From Zygnema circumcarinatum (Eukaryota; Streptophyta; Zygnematophyceae; Zygnematales; Zygnemataceae), in NCBI GenBank assembly GCA_037447605.1, contig CM074815.1, positions 1,297,785 through 1,351,008 on the forward strand: a stretch of DNA of 53,224 nucleotides. The letters run 5' to 3'. This document shows positions 10,762 through 22,000 of the stretch, piece by piece. The number at the start of each line of letters is the position of its first letter. The stretch's first letter is position 1. The position numbers and the translations under genes were made by a program. The notes under the pieces are model-generated. The model was not told the origin of the DNA and did no database searches. It worked only from the letters and a program-made list of their open reading frames with translations.

Positions 10762-11710
10762 TGTTGAGTAAGTGGGGTTAAGGGGGAGGCTGGCGAGGCG
10801 AGTTCGCAGTGTTGCTGCTGACCCTTCTGGCGTGGAGTCTTTGGGCGATGAAGGGTTGTGTTGTTAGTGCTGTGGAGTGCACTGCGGCATAGAGCGGGGA
10901 TGTCCGAGGATTGGAGGTCTTGTATGACGGTAGGGATCACGAAGATGTTTCCCCGCCATTTTGGGCCCGATCTTGTGAGAGCCGCTCACTTGGGGCTCTC
11001 TTCCTGTCTCTCTTGAGGGCACTACTGCCCAGCTGGGCTTCTAGTTATCATCGGTCATTGGGAGGAGTGTAAGGCAGGATATCACAAGATGGTAGCTTGG
11101 CATAGTGACAGCAAAGGGAAAATAGGACTCAGCTTAGATAAAGGTTGTGTTTTGGAAACTCACCCCAGCCAGCGGTTGGCTGGGGATTGTCATTGCAATA
11201 AAAGTGTCTTCTCACTGAAATGCTTGTCTGGCTGGGCTGAATGGGATGTCTAAATGCTATCAGCAAGAAGACTCTCTCTCTCTCTCTCTCTCTACGCAAT
11301 GGAACTCTCTCTCTCTCTCTTACTTAGCATCTGTTGCTGGAGCTTGAGAGGAAGAAAAGAAGAACAAGACAACAAACCACACAGCAAATACAAATACTAA
11401 GCCCAGCACTAAAAGACAAACTAGCATCACTGACATCCCATCTACTTATCACTGACAGTAGATCCTGAGTCTTAGCAGTGACAGTCTCTGATCAGCAGAC
11501 CCACTGAGAAGCCTGGAAGCCCATTCCGTGAGACCTTCTGATAGGTCAACGAATGACGATCGCGGCATTATCAACGCTTCCGGTGCGGCCTTGCTGGATG
11601 GTGTGTTGTTCCGTGGGCCGCCAACACATGGCGCCGCCTTCTCGCATTCTCCGTCGGCAGCTCCTGGATTATGCCGGTCCGTGACACTGAAGAGGCATAT
11701 GTCAAGTACA
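10762..11710 (-). repeat. gypsy-1 5' LTR
   Basis: About 949 bp, homologous along its length to 43779-44755. On the minus strand it starts TGTACTTGACATATGCC and ends near CCCCACTTACTCAACA (TG...CA). It contains two CT microsatellite blocks (11269-11293 and 11303-11320) separated by a short ATGGAACT-type spacer, conserved in position in the second copy. The primer-binding site next to it was not recognised. Confidence 0.78.
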
Positions 11711-11768
11711 ACTGAACTGACGCGAATCCGTCGAGCGCAACTCCACTACGCTACAACGCACTCCTTGG

Positions 11769-11795
11769 GGTGGTAAATACGAGGACCCCCCACTG
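11769..11795. repeat. Orphan pogo-like terminal inverted repeat
   Basis: Reads on the minus strand CAGTGGGGGGTCCTCGTATT and onward to a TTTACCACC-type end, next to a TA dinucleotide at 11796-11797. It closely matches the outer end at 37473 and the inner end at 37863. CAG-starting termini with TCCTCG and a TA duplication are typical of pogo/Tigger-type Tc1/mariner elements. The partner end is not in the window and may lie beyond gypsy-1. Confidence 0.5.
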
Positions 11796-11797
11796 TA

Positions 11798-12224
11798 CGG
11801 AAAGTACAGATGAATGTACTAAACGTACGGATCAAGGTACAAATGTACGGAAAATGTGAAAAGTACGGGCAGTACTCAACACAACTCTCAAAACTGAGGA
11901 TCCAGCACAGCACAGTTTTTTAGCTTTTAGTTCTCACCTCTCAACTCTCCTTGTGCCTCTTCTCACTTGTATTACCCCTCTTATCTCTTGTCTGCCTCCC
12001 ACTCCTCACCCTAAGAGAGAGCGAGAGAGAGACAGACCACATCTACAAGGGTGTGTTAAGCAGGTCGTGAAGACCAAAATCGAACAGATTTTTGCGTGTT
12101 ACTATTACTGTACACATAGTTACTGAGTGAGATCAATGCCAAATCATTTTACTGAGTGCTTTTTCTCTCTTTTCTTTTTTGTTAGAAAGAGATAGTTGCG
12201 ATGCGGAACTGAACGCTGTCTTCA
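11798..12224. other. Intergenic, no gene seen
   Basis: Begins with a GTAC/TACGG-rich stretch (11796-11880) like the repeats at 37380-37680, then CT-rich and GAGA-rich sequence (near 12013-12035). No coding signature was recognised. Confidence 0.4.
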
Positions 12225-12400
12225 ATCGTCACCGGCCCGGGCCCGGTCGTACGAGGTAAGCGTCACGTGACAGGGGGCACGGGGGGGCACGAAATATATG
12301 GGGAAAATTTTTGGAGGCGTGCCCCCGGCACGGACGGTCAAAAATGGGGGGCATGCCCCCCCCCCGGGCATGCCCGTGCCCCCGTGCCCCCAACCCTAGG
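12225..12400. repeat. GC-rich palindromic patch
   Basis: Strings of GGGGGCAC on the left (about 12274-12290) are mirrored by GTGCCCCC on the right (about 12375-12392). Between them lies a perfect 16-bp palindrome GGGGGGCATGCCCCCC at 12346-12361. It may be a remnant of a foldback element. Base composition jumps sharply from the AT-rich flank. Confidence 0.6.
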
Positions 12401-12792
12401 GCCCGCCCCTCGCGGAACGCGATCTGTCGTGCGGGGGACTGATAATTCGCGTCTGATTGGCCGACGACGGGCCTCTCATGCGACGAGCGAGCCAGCGATG
12501 GATGGCCCGAGCGAATCCAAAAGTAGCCACTCTCCTCGCTCCACCTGGCGTTTGATTTACATGCGAGCAGTTCTGGCGCAGGCTGACAGTGACGGTGATG
12601 CATAGATCCTCTCGAAAACGACAGTTTTTCAACGACATTTTTTACAAGATCGAAACGGGCAGGGAGGAGGGCATTTCTCCCCATCGCGAATTACCACTAA
12701 TAAATGTCCAATAGAGAAACGCCACGTGTACATTATGATACGTGACAGCTAACGATTGGATGTTGATCGACTGAAAAGCTCGCAATGAAGAA
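12401..12792. other. Intergenic, no gene seen
   Basis: Mixed-composition sequence without a recognisable coding region. It ends in ATGAAGAA, the target duplication of the next element. Confidence 0.35.
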
Positions 12793-13741
12793 GGGTAGTG
12801 ATATTTCCACCCCTTTTTTGGATCCAAACACCCCTTCCCGGCCCGGGCAGATTTCAAAAGGGATCAAAAACGGAAAATGCTTTTTTCACACCTTTTTGGA
12901 ATCGATACCCACCTTCTTCCGTCGGCTGATTCTATTTTTGCTAACCAAGGAAAATGATACCCCGTCACCGCATTTTGAATACTGTATCCCGCCTCCCTGA
13001 ATTTTTTTTTTTGAGGGAAAAAAATATCTGCCTGCCCGAATCCGCTCGGAGCGGAAGATCCGTCCGCAACGAGATCGTTCGCGGGAGTCCGTCCTTCACA
13101 CGTGTGTGTCAATCGCAGCTGTCGATTCCCTCGCAGATCGCACAACTGCAAAACACCGTTCGATCTGCAGCCGGGATCAATCTCAGCGAATGGAAAGCAC
13201 CCACGAGTCCCGCCAAAACCGGACCGCAAGTGCGAATGCGCGCGTCCCTCGGCCCGAGACCTCGTCATCGTCAGCTCTCAGCCAATCAACATCTGCCACG
13301 TGTTAAATTTTTGACGTGGGAAGTTTTGATTGGTCCAAGCTCTCAATGTACGAAATATTGGGTTCCTCAAAGTTGCGACCGTACGCGACATGTGTACGGA
13401 CAAACTTTTGAGACGAGTTTGGCGGGATACGTGGGCACGTGCCATTCGCTGTGACCGAGCCTGGCTGCAGATCAAATACTGATCTGCCGTGTTGCGATCT
13501 GCGAGGGAATCGACGGCTGCGATTGACCGCACGCGTGAAAATAAATCAGGTAGGCGGGATATTCAAAATGGGGTGACGGGTTGTCATTTTCCTTGTCGCA
13601 AAAATATGATCTGTCGATGGAGGGTGGGTATCGATTTCAAAAAGGTGTGAAAAAGCATTTTCCGTTTTTAATCCTTTTTGAAATCTGCCCGGCCGGGAAG
13701 GGGTGTTTAGATCCAAAAAAGGGGTGGAAATATCACTACCC
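12793..13741. mobile_element. Long-TIR foldback/MITE element, copy A
   Basis: Begins GGGTAGTGATATTTCCACCC and ends in the inverse of this, with inverted similarity running at least 200 bp inwards and patchily to about 400 bp. It is flanked by a perfect 8-bp target duplication ATGAAGAA (12785-12792 and 13742-13749). No transposase is visible, so it is non-autonomous. An 8-bp duplication fits hAT, Merlin, Novosib or some MULE families; the superfamily cannot be settled from the ends alone. The centre carries CCACGTG-type G-box motifs (near 13297 and 13431). Confidence 0.85.
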
Positions 13742-13764
13742 ATGAAGAAAGGCCGTTTTTTTTT

Positions 13765-14703
13765 GGGTAGTGATATTTCCACCCCTTTTTTGGATCCAAA
13801 CACCCCTTCCCGGCCGGGCAGATATCAAAAGGGATTAAAAACGGAAAATGCTTTTTTCACACCTTTTTGGAATCGATACCCACCTTCTTCCGTCGGCTGA
13901 TTTTATTTTTGCTAACCAAGGCAAATGATACTCCGTCACCGCATTTTGAATACTGTATCCCGCCTCCCTGAATTTTTTTTTGAGGAAAAGAAATATCTGC
14001 CTGCCCGAATCCGCTCGGAGCGGAAGATCCGTCCGCCAAGAGATCGTTCGCGGGTGTCCGTCCTTCACACGTGTATGTCAATCGCAGCTGTCGATTCCCT
14101 CGCAGATCGCACCACTGCAGATCACCGTTCGGTTTGCAGCCGGGCTCGATCTCAGCGAATGGAAAGCGCCCACGAGTCCCGTCAAAGCCAGATCGCACGT
14201 GCGAGTGCGCGCGTCCCTCGGCCCGAGATCTCGTTCATTGTCAGCTATCAGCCAATCAACATTTGCCACGTGCTACATTTTTGACGTGGAATTTTTTTTT
14301 TTGGTTTCAATGTACGAAATTTTGGGTTTCTCAAGTTGCGACCGTACGAAATTTGTACGCAAATATTTTTGAGAGGACTTTGGCGGGATACGTGGGCACG
14401 TGCCATTCACTGTGACCCAGCCCGGTTGCAGATCAAATAGTGATCTGCCGTGTTGCGATCTGCGAGGGAATCGACGGCTGGGATTGACCGCAGGCGTGAA
14501 AAAAAATCAGGTAGGTGGGATATTCAAAATGGGGTGACGGGTTATCATTTTCCTTGTTTCGCAAAAATAAATCTGCCGATGGAGGGTGGGTATCGATTCC
14601 AAAAAGGTGTGAAAAAGCATTTTCCGTTTTTAATCCTTTTTGAAATCTGCCCGGCCGGGAAGGGGTGTTTGGATCCAAAAAAGGGGTGGAAATATCACTA
14701 CCC
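13765..14703. mobile_element. Long-TIR foldback/MITE element, copy B
   Basis: Same family and orientation as copy A, starting only 24 bp after it. Both ends are intact (GGGTAGTGATATTTCC and its inverse). It is flanked on both sides by runs of T, consistent with an 8-bp all-T duplication. The interior is about 90 percent alike to copy A by eye, with small indels. It lies 390 bp upstream of the Argonaute start codon. Confidence 0.85.
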
Positions 14704-15093
14704 TTTTTTTTTTTTTCTTTGAAAGAGTTAATAGTTCCACAAGGAGAACCGTCGCCGTTTCACGGATCGGGGGGGCATCCCGTACATGGAGTTCCAAACG
14801 TCCTCAAGCGCTCTTCAAGGTCAAGCCATGGTTGCCAGAGCAGGAGCTCAACGTCGGCATATCTCCTGAAGGAAAAACATGTAATTTGTAGGCTCTTTCT
14901 TCTGCTCCGACTCTCATCCCGGCAGGCAGACCAATCAATTTTCCACCGGCAGGAGGCCTGGGCCCCCGCATGACTGTTTAAACTTCCATTCAAATTTCCA
15001 CCGATATTAGGCCTTGGTGCCTTCCTTTTTTGTAATTGGTCAGGATCCTTGATCCTTCTTTCTTTCTTTCTTTAGCGCGCAAATTGTGGAGCA
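14704..15093 (+). promoter_or_regulatory. Argonaute upstream region / 5' UTR
   Basis: The 390 bp between MITE copy B and the ATG. A pyrimidine tract ending TTTCTTTCTTTCTTTAG at about 15057-15075, 18 bases before the ATG, could be the 3' splice site of a 5'-UTR intron. At least two ATGs occur upstream (near 14785 and 14827) and could start short upstream frames. No clear TATA box was identified. The transcription start is unknown and could even lie inside copy B. Confidence 0.4.
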
Positions 15094-18000
15094 ATGCCTC
15101 CAAAGAAACGTTCCGGGAAGGGGAAGGGCAAAGGGGCTGGGCCTGAAGGGCCAGAAGCGCAGCACCTAGCTCCTCCTCCTGGAGCTCCTGCCGCTCCTCC
15201 TCCGCTCCGTCCTGGACCACCAGGAAGTGGTGCTGGAAGGGGCGGCCCCTCTTCAAGCGGAGGGCCACTTGCAGGGCCTCCTGGAGCTTGGCCTGCACTG
15301 CCAGTGCAGGCTCCTCCTGGTGGGGGCTCCTCTGCAGGAACTCTTCCTCAAGGAGGACCGCGGCCACGCCCCAGCATGCCAGCTGCAGGTCAATCGTCAG
15401 GGAGCGGCACAGTTTCGGCTCCCGCAGCTTCAAGCCGAACCATGGGAACTTCCACAAGCTCTCCGAGTTTTGGAATGACGAGTCTGCCATCCACGGGGGA
15501 GGGCTCATCCTCAAGCAGTCAGGAATCTCTGCAGGCTGTGACTGCGCTTGCAGGACTTCAGCTAGTTCCTAAGGAGCTGCAGCTCGGAGGCCTGCCTCGC
15601 CGCCCTGACAAAGGAGGCACAGCTGGCAGACGACTCGATATTAAAGTCAATCATTTCAAGGCATTGGTCAAGGCTAACACCGACATTTATCACTATGATG
15701 TGAGTTTGTGCCGCTGTTGTTTTCTCAGATTGCCGAGTCATTGTATGTGACCCAAGCACTGTCATAGTATTGGGCCCACTTTGGACGACTGCAATGTTGC
15801 AACAATTATTCAGAAGCTCTAGTTTGTCATGGTAAAGGCTATGCTACGAGTCAGTCACCCGTATTCATGGTTGACGTGATGTTAATCTGTGTTTCTTCGT
15901 TTTCGGGAAACTCCTGCTTAAGCCTGGTATTTTTAACATGTGACAATCCTGCATGCTTTTTAAAACGGAAAACACTCGTGCACTCGTACACTCTACCTTT
16001 TTTGCATGTTCATGATAAGTGTGCTGACTGGCTGGAATGCTTTTTGGATTGCTAATCTTATTATCAGGTTGCAATTTCACCGGAAGTTTCATCAAGAGGC
16101 GTGAATCGCCTCGTGATAAATGAGGTTGTCAGACAGTATAAGAATCCTCGGGGAAACGGACCCCATTTGGCCGGCCGATTGCCGGCATATGATGGGCGAA
16201 AGAACTTGTACGTGGCTGGTATTCTGCCAGGTGGCGAGCAGGGGCCTCCCATAGTCTTTGAGGATATCACTCTTCCTGACGAAGGGGAGTCTACACGGTA
16301 AAACCTGCATGCCACTTTTTGCAGGTGGAAATCTTTTATGGAGTTTAAGTGACCGAGACCTGTTGTACAAACAATCGCCATGTGACTCTGTCAGGTGGCG
16401 GTTAATGCTCGTGAATGGTCGTCGTTGGCAAGTGCCTTTCAGTGAGTGGGAGATACATGCATTGATGGGAGAAAGGTGGCGTAGTTAAGGAGGAGGCTTT
16501 GGATTCTGACCATTTATGGGCCAGTTGGGTAATGTGGATGGAATGCAGGCGTCAAAGGAAGTTCACTGTGACGTTGAAATTTGCATCCAAGCTGGACTTG
16601 AACTTGCTTCGGCAATACTTGGCTGGGAGATATTCCGATATCCCTCAAGATGTAATAAATGCGGTGGACATAGTCCTTCGTGAGATGCCCGTCAATACAA
16701 AGAAGTGAACACCTCTCTGCTCTCCTCCCTGCTCTCCCACTTTGCTGTTCAATGGGAAGAGGCCGTTTGGCTCGATTCTTTCGTTCTACGCAGACTATGG
16801 AAAATTCTCTTACATGCTCTCGAGCGGCAGTGGGGCAAGTGATGCTGCAGTCCTGTCATAGCTGATAAGTTGTGGGGTTGTCGATCTGTTGAACCACTTG
16901 GCAGCTGTTTCTGTGACGGTTGACTATGCACTTCAATGTTTGCTGCTCAGTTTGGAATCATCTGGATTATTCTTGAAATATTGTATCTTGCTTCTCAGAA
17001 CTTTTCAAATGGACGATACCGAACGCTTTGACTTGGATACCAGGGCTCATTTAATGGATGAAAGGACTGCACGGCATGTGCCATGTTCGAGAGCTGATGC
17101 CTGTTTCGATTGTCGTATTATCATTTGCAGCTATATAGCAGTTGGGAGATCCTTCTACTCAGAAACATTTGACCGGCCGTTTTCCCTCACCGGCGGAGTG
17201 GACGCGTTGAAGGGCTTTTTCCAAACTATGAGGCCGTCTCAGTTAGGGATTGGCCAGCCTGACCATCTTCCAGAAATCCATGGCCTCACATTGAACCTCG
17301 GTGAGTCTGCTTAAGTTAGAGAGGAACTTGTAGTAGCCTGCTGTATGCTTTAGTGGATTTGCCTACTGAGTTGACCTTTCGCTCGAACTCTTGCGTATCT
17401 TTAATCTCCGACCAATTGGCACTGATTTTCTGTGTCAGCATTACTCCAGAATGTTTTTTGTGAGTGATAATGCAGCCGACCTCAGTTCTTAGATAAAGAA
17501 CAGAAGCTTCAAATGGAGTGACCTTACGCTTATTGCAGCGGATTTTCGCATCAGTACCCATGTTGCCATTGCATGTGTTTGCTTTGCAGATATGTCTGCC
17601 TCAGCATTTCTGAAACCCGCGTGGGGTCCGGATTTTGTGAAAGAGTTCTTGCAAAAGCGGGACATCGGTCAAGCCATTAGCGATTCTGAGCGCTTGAAGG
17701 TGTGCTCAAACCCAAGCAGCTAAAACTCTCACGAATCCCCTCTGTCGACAATTGTTCTCACCTTTGTAGTTCTAGGAAGCCCTTCTCATTGCGTTTTCTT
17801 GAATTTCTCTCTCCCTGTCTCTCAATCTCTCTCTCTCACAATCCCTCTCTCTCTCTCTCTCTTATACACACATGGGAGCCGTGCATGCAGCTCCGAAAGG
17901 TTCTCCGAGGAGTACGTGTCCAGGTCCGTCATCAGCCGCACAAGCGGAGGTATAAAGTGACGGGCATCACGGAGAAGCCCATGAAAGATCTCAGGTGAGA

Positions 18001-18958
18001 TTGAAATCTCCGTCAATAAGACCTAATTCAGTAGGTCAGCGCCATTTTTGAAGGACTGTTCAATGACTGTTTCTCATTTGCGCGTTATACTTCTGGATTT
18101 TTTTTATTTATATTTGTAGTTCATTTTGACTCACGGCCCGCCTTTGCTGCATGTCCCAACACATTCATCAAGTAGGCTACTTGCCTTAATATCATGGGAA
18201 GGCATTGCGTATTCTTTCTTCCATTCTAGCTTCGGTCTTTGTTATTTGGTAAGCGTATAATAAGGCTGTGTTAAGCTGCCATTGGGCTGGCACAGATAAG
18301 TGTAGACATGCGAACAGATCCAATAACTTGGTGCCTTTTTGAGTAAGCAGATTTGATGAGCGTGACGAGGAAACTGGGCGAACAAAATCTGTCCGGTTGG
18401 TAGACTACTTCTTGCAGAAGTACCAATGGCGACTTCAATTTGTCAATCTTCCCTGCTTAGACTGTGGAAAACCTGACAAGCCGAATTGGCTTCCATTTGA
18501 GGTTTGTGAACGTGAGCGCCACTTGTAGATTAGGCCTAGTGAGAATGGAATCGTGTAGGCTGTTAGACAACCTTTCTCTCCCATAGATGATGATCTTGCA
18601 AATGTGAAACTGTGTGTTGCTTGAAGTTTTCTTACTTTATGCTGTGTTTCTCGTTGCGGGGGACACTGAAAATTTGGCTGATTTCTATCCATATTGGAGC
18701 GATCGCAGGCGCGTTCCATGCTAGCGATTGTCTTGTTTCCTAATGTCGTTGTGATTCCATTCTTAGATAGAGAATGATTTCCTGGTTGAGCTGTTTGTGC
18801 AGGTCTGTGACATTATGGAAAGGCAGCGGTACGTGCGCAAGTTGACTGGCCAGCAGACCTCGAACATGCTCACCGCTGCAAAGCAGACTCCGGAGGAAAG
18901 AGAGCGGAGGATTAAACAAGTGAGGCTTCTGAGCTCGCTTCGTCCTTGCATTGTGTGG

Positions 18959-19054
<96 letters not shown>

Positions 19055-22000
19055 AGGGCAGGCATCAGGCATCAAGGCAGTCCGCCCGGCTTTGTGCACA
19101 AATTTTCTTTGGTCTTGTGGGGGGGCTTCCTTAAACCGCCATGACTGATTCTCGTTTTCTGGACTTCCATTATATATTTTCAATATATTCAGCTGGTAGC
19201 GGAACGGAATTTCGCAGCGGATCCGTATGCCAAGGAGTTTGGTATACAGATTAATCCTGAAATGCTTATTCTCCAGGCACGCGTACTCGATCCCCCGAGA
19301 GTAAGTCAATCTTCTCCCTTTCCTGTCATTTCTTTTCTGGACTTTGTTCTCCTCCATTTCTATCAATTGAATCTTCTAAATTAGGGCTCCGTTGTGAGCC
19401 CTCGTATCCGTGACGATGGTAGTTATCCGGTTGTGCTGACAAACGAATCCATTTTGGGATGCAGTTGAGGTATGGTGATGGGAAAGAAACTGTACCTCGC
19501 ACCGGATCGTGGAACATGAGGGACATAGTAAGGGCTCTTCACAATCCTGCTGCTTTGAGCAGCCGCTGCTGTGCTCCTCTCTTTGTATATTTTTAAGCTG
19601 ATGAAGCTTTGCTTCCTTACTCGCCATTCATCCAGCATTCATTCATTCATTCATGGCCCTCTTGTTTGATTGAACACAGAAAGTGGTGGATGGTGCTCGT
19701 GCGGAGCGGTGGACCTGCATCAATTTCGCAGCCGGCGGAGGCAGGGACTCCGTTCCCGATGATATTGCAAGGGCCTTTTGTAAGCAACTGGCGCAAATGT
19801 GCAGCAAAATGGGTATGGTAAGTACGCGTGACCCCAATCTGAATGAGATCGTTCTTGTATGCTTCTTTACAACAGCTTCACTCGCCTTGATAGCAAAGTT
19901 CTGCAAGAAACTCGCTAACGATTTGGGGTTTTTCCTTTACAGGCTGTGAACCCGGAGCTGTGTCTGCCTTTAATCAGCTGCAGGCCATTCATGCCGGATG
20001 TCGAGCAGGCACTGCGTTATGTCTCTGAGCAGGCAAATAAGTTAAGGCCCCGACCAAACAAGCCACCTCTTGACTTCATCCTGTGCATGCTGCCGACAAT
20101 AAACACAATATACGGTATGTTGCCTATTGGAACATGGTCATGTAGAATATGCGTGATATTTGGGCTCTGTAGCATCTTTTTCTGGAGTGTTCAGAAAATG
20201 GATAGTTGATGAGACAGAACCCGGCTCGAAGTCTATCAGCAGGGAGTCCGGAAGTTTTTGGAGACTCTTTAGTCAGGTTTATACCACTTCATGTGATAAG
20301 ACTGGCTGTTTTTCTTTAAGAGTTTGCAGATCCTTTAAGTTTGCACGTTGTGGTGTTCCAGCTTATAGTTTTTTCAGGACCTTTGGGTTTGTCGAATCCT
20401 TATGAGTGACTCGTTACCTTTTGAAGTTCCTTCGTTTTTTGTAGTATGGCATTCTTTCTGCACGTTCAGTGCTTTTCAGAAATGCTTGGATCTTGTTATA
20501 TCTTGTCAGACATTTTCTGTGCAATTGCATAGACACTACACCAAATGTTAAGGAAACGAAGTCGGTGTACACCATCTAGCAACTATTTGTACTATCTAGT
20601 CGCATATTGGAAATTACAGTTCATGTCAAATGGACCTGGAATCTGCAGGTGACATCAAGCGGATTTCTGAGCTGGAGACTGGACAAGTCACTCAGTGTTG
20701 CTTGGCGAAGAACATTCCTAAAATGAACCTCCAGTACCTCGCAAATTTGGCTCTGAATATCAACCCCAAGGTCGCATTTCTTTGTCACCTCCAATTCGTT
20801 TCCGTGAATGGTTGTTTGTCGCAAGTGCCACTCAAACCGTCTTGGATTTTGGGAAATCTGTACTATGCGTTGCATTGAGTCGGTCAATCTCCGTTCATTC
20901 GCCGTGCTTGATATTGTGGATTCATCAATGTAAGCCAGCTATGGGGCCCATGTAACCTGCTGAGAGTAGTAGGGCCTATTACGTTGTTGCAGATTGGCGG
21001 ACGCAATGTCTTCTTGTCAGCCTCTCTTTCCCGGGCATTGCCCATTGTAAACCAAGAACCCACTATTCTGTTCGGAGCTGATGTGACCCACCCGTCGCCT
21101 GGCGAGGATTCATCACCGTCCATTGCTGCGGTGAGTGTTCCTCCTATTGCGTGTGTAGTTCCATAAACTGCATTCCATAGGGCCTTAGAGACAACAAAGG
21201 CAACTTTCTTGTACTTGAAAGGAAAGATCTGCGTCTCCGAACGACCGCACAAAGATATTATTATGACGAGTGTTTGCAATTGCAATTGCAGGTGGTTGCA
21301 ACTATGGACTGGCCGCAGATGTGCAACTATTTTGGTATGGTTCGCGCTCAGCCCTCCCGCCAAGAGATCATTGGGGATCTCTTCCGTGAAACCCGCCTGG
21401 ATAAGCAAGGAATACAGAGACCCGGGATGATAACGTGAGATAAACTGATGCCTTGGGTAGACCTCACTGGGCTTGGCAAATGAGTAAACACTTGCTCAAG
21501 GATTGTGGGAAGAGATTCGCGTTGCAAATGGCTTTGGTCGGTGCAAGGATAAGGAATGTGGACAGTCATCTGAGTCCCTTTCGGATGCCTTTGAAAGAAC
21601 AAGAAATATGTGAAGTCCGTTATTTAGAAAAACAGATGTCTGAAGTTATTGAAAGTTAGATGCAAGGGATGTTTGCTCTAAAATACTTCTGTTGTGATGA
21701 CACTGCCTTGCCCTCCTTATTATGGTGAGGCCACAAAGGAAGGTGTGTGGTGGAATCCGTCACGGAAGTTTATATCATTTAACAATTCAGTTTTGCAATT
21801 AGTTGTGTCAAGAATGGGTCATATCTATCAATGGATCGTTAACAGCTGGATTCTGTTGGTCGTCAGGGAAGCTCTCACGATGTATCGGCTGCGGAATAAG
21901 CATCTTCCTACTCGCTTGATATTCTATCGGTATGGCATCTGAAGGACCCCGCTTAATTAAGTATGAATTGCTTTATGAAATGTTCAGATATATGTATATC

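Larger units (their letters stand above)
419..11710 (-). mobile_element. Ty3/gypsy LTR retrotransposon, gypsy-1, decayed and nested
   Basis: One minus-strand element, read right to left: 5' LTR (10762-11710), gag (9332-10746), a long degraded stretch (3200-5280), reverse transcriptase (2341-3190), RNase H remnant (1663-2340) and integrase (555-1525). The order RT-RNase H-IN and the RT motif YVDD place it in Ty3/gypsy. Frameshifts and stops break every domain, so it cannot be autonomous. A copia element (5281-9331) is inserted between gag and pol, and a TRIM (1-418) in its 3' part. The 3' LTR lies outside the window. A second copy of the family is at 43779-48380 in the same orientation. Confidence 0.88.

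Noticed and set aside
12864-14415. Several 80-166 codon frames in both MITE copies, on both strands
   Set aside because: They run through the inverted repeats, differ in frame between copies, and resemble no transposase.
18740-19366. Long open frames with Ser-Leu or Arg-Glu repeats
   Set aside because: They are translations of the (GA)45 microsatellite in an AGO intron, on both strands, with no other coding signal.
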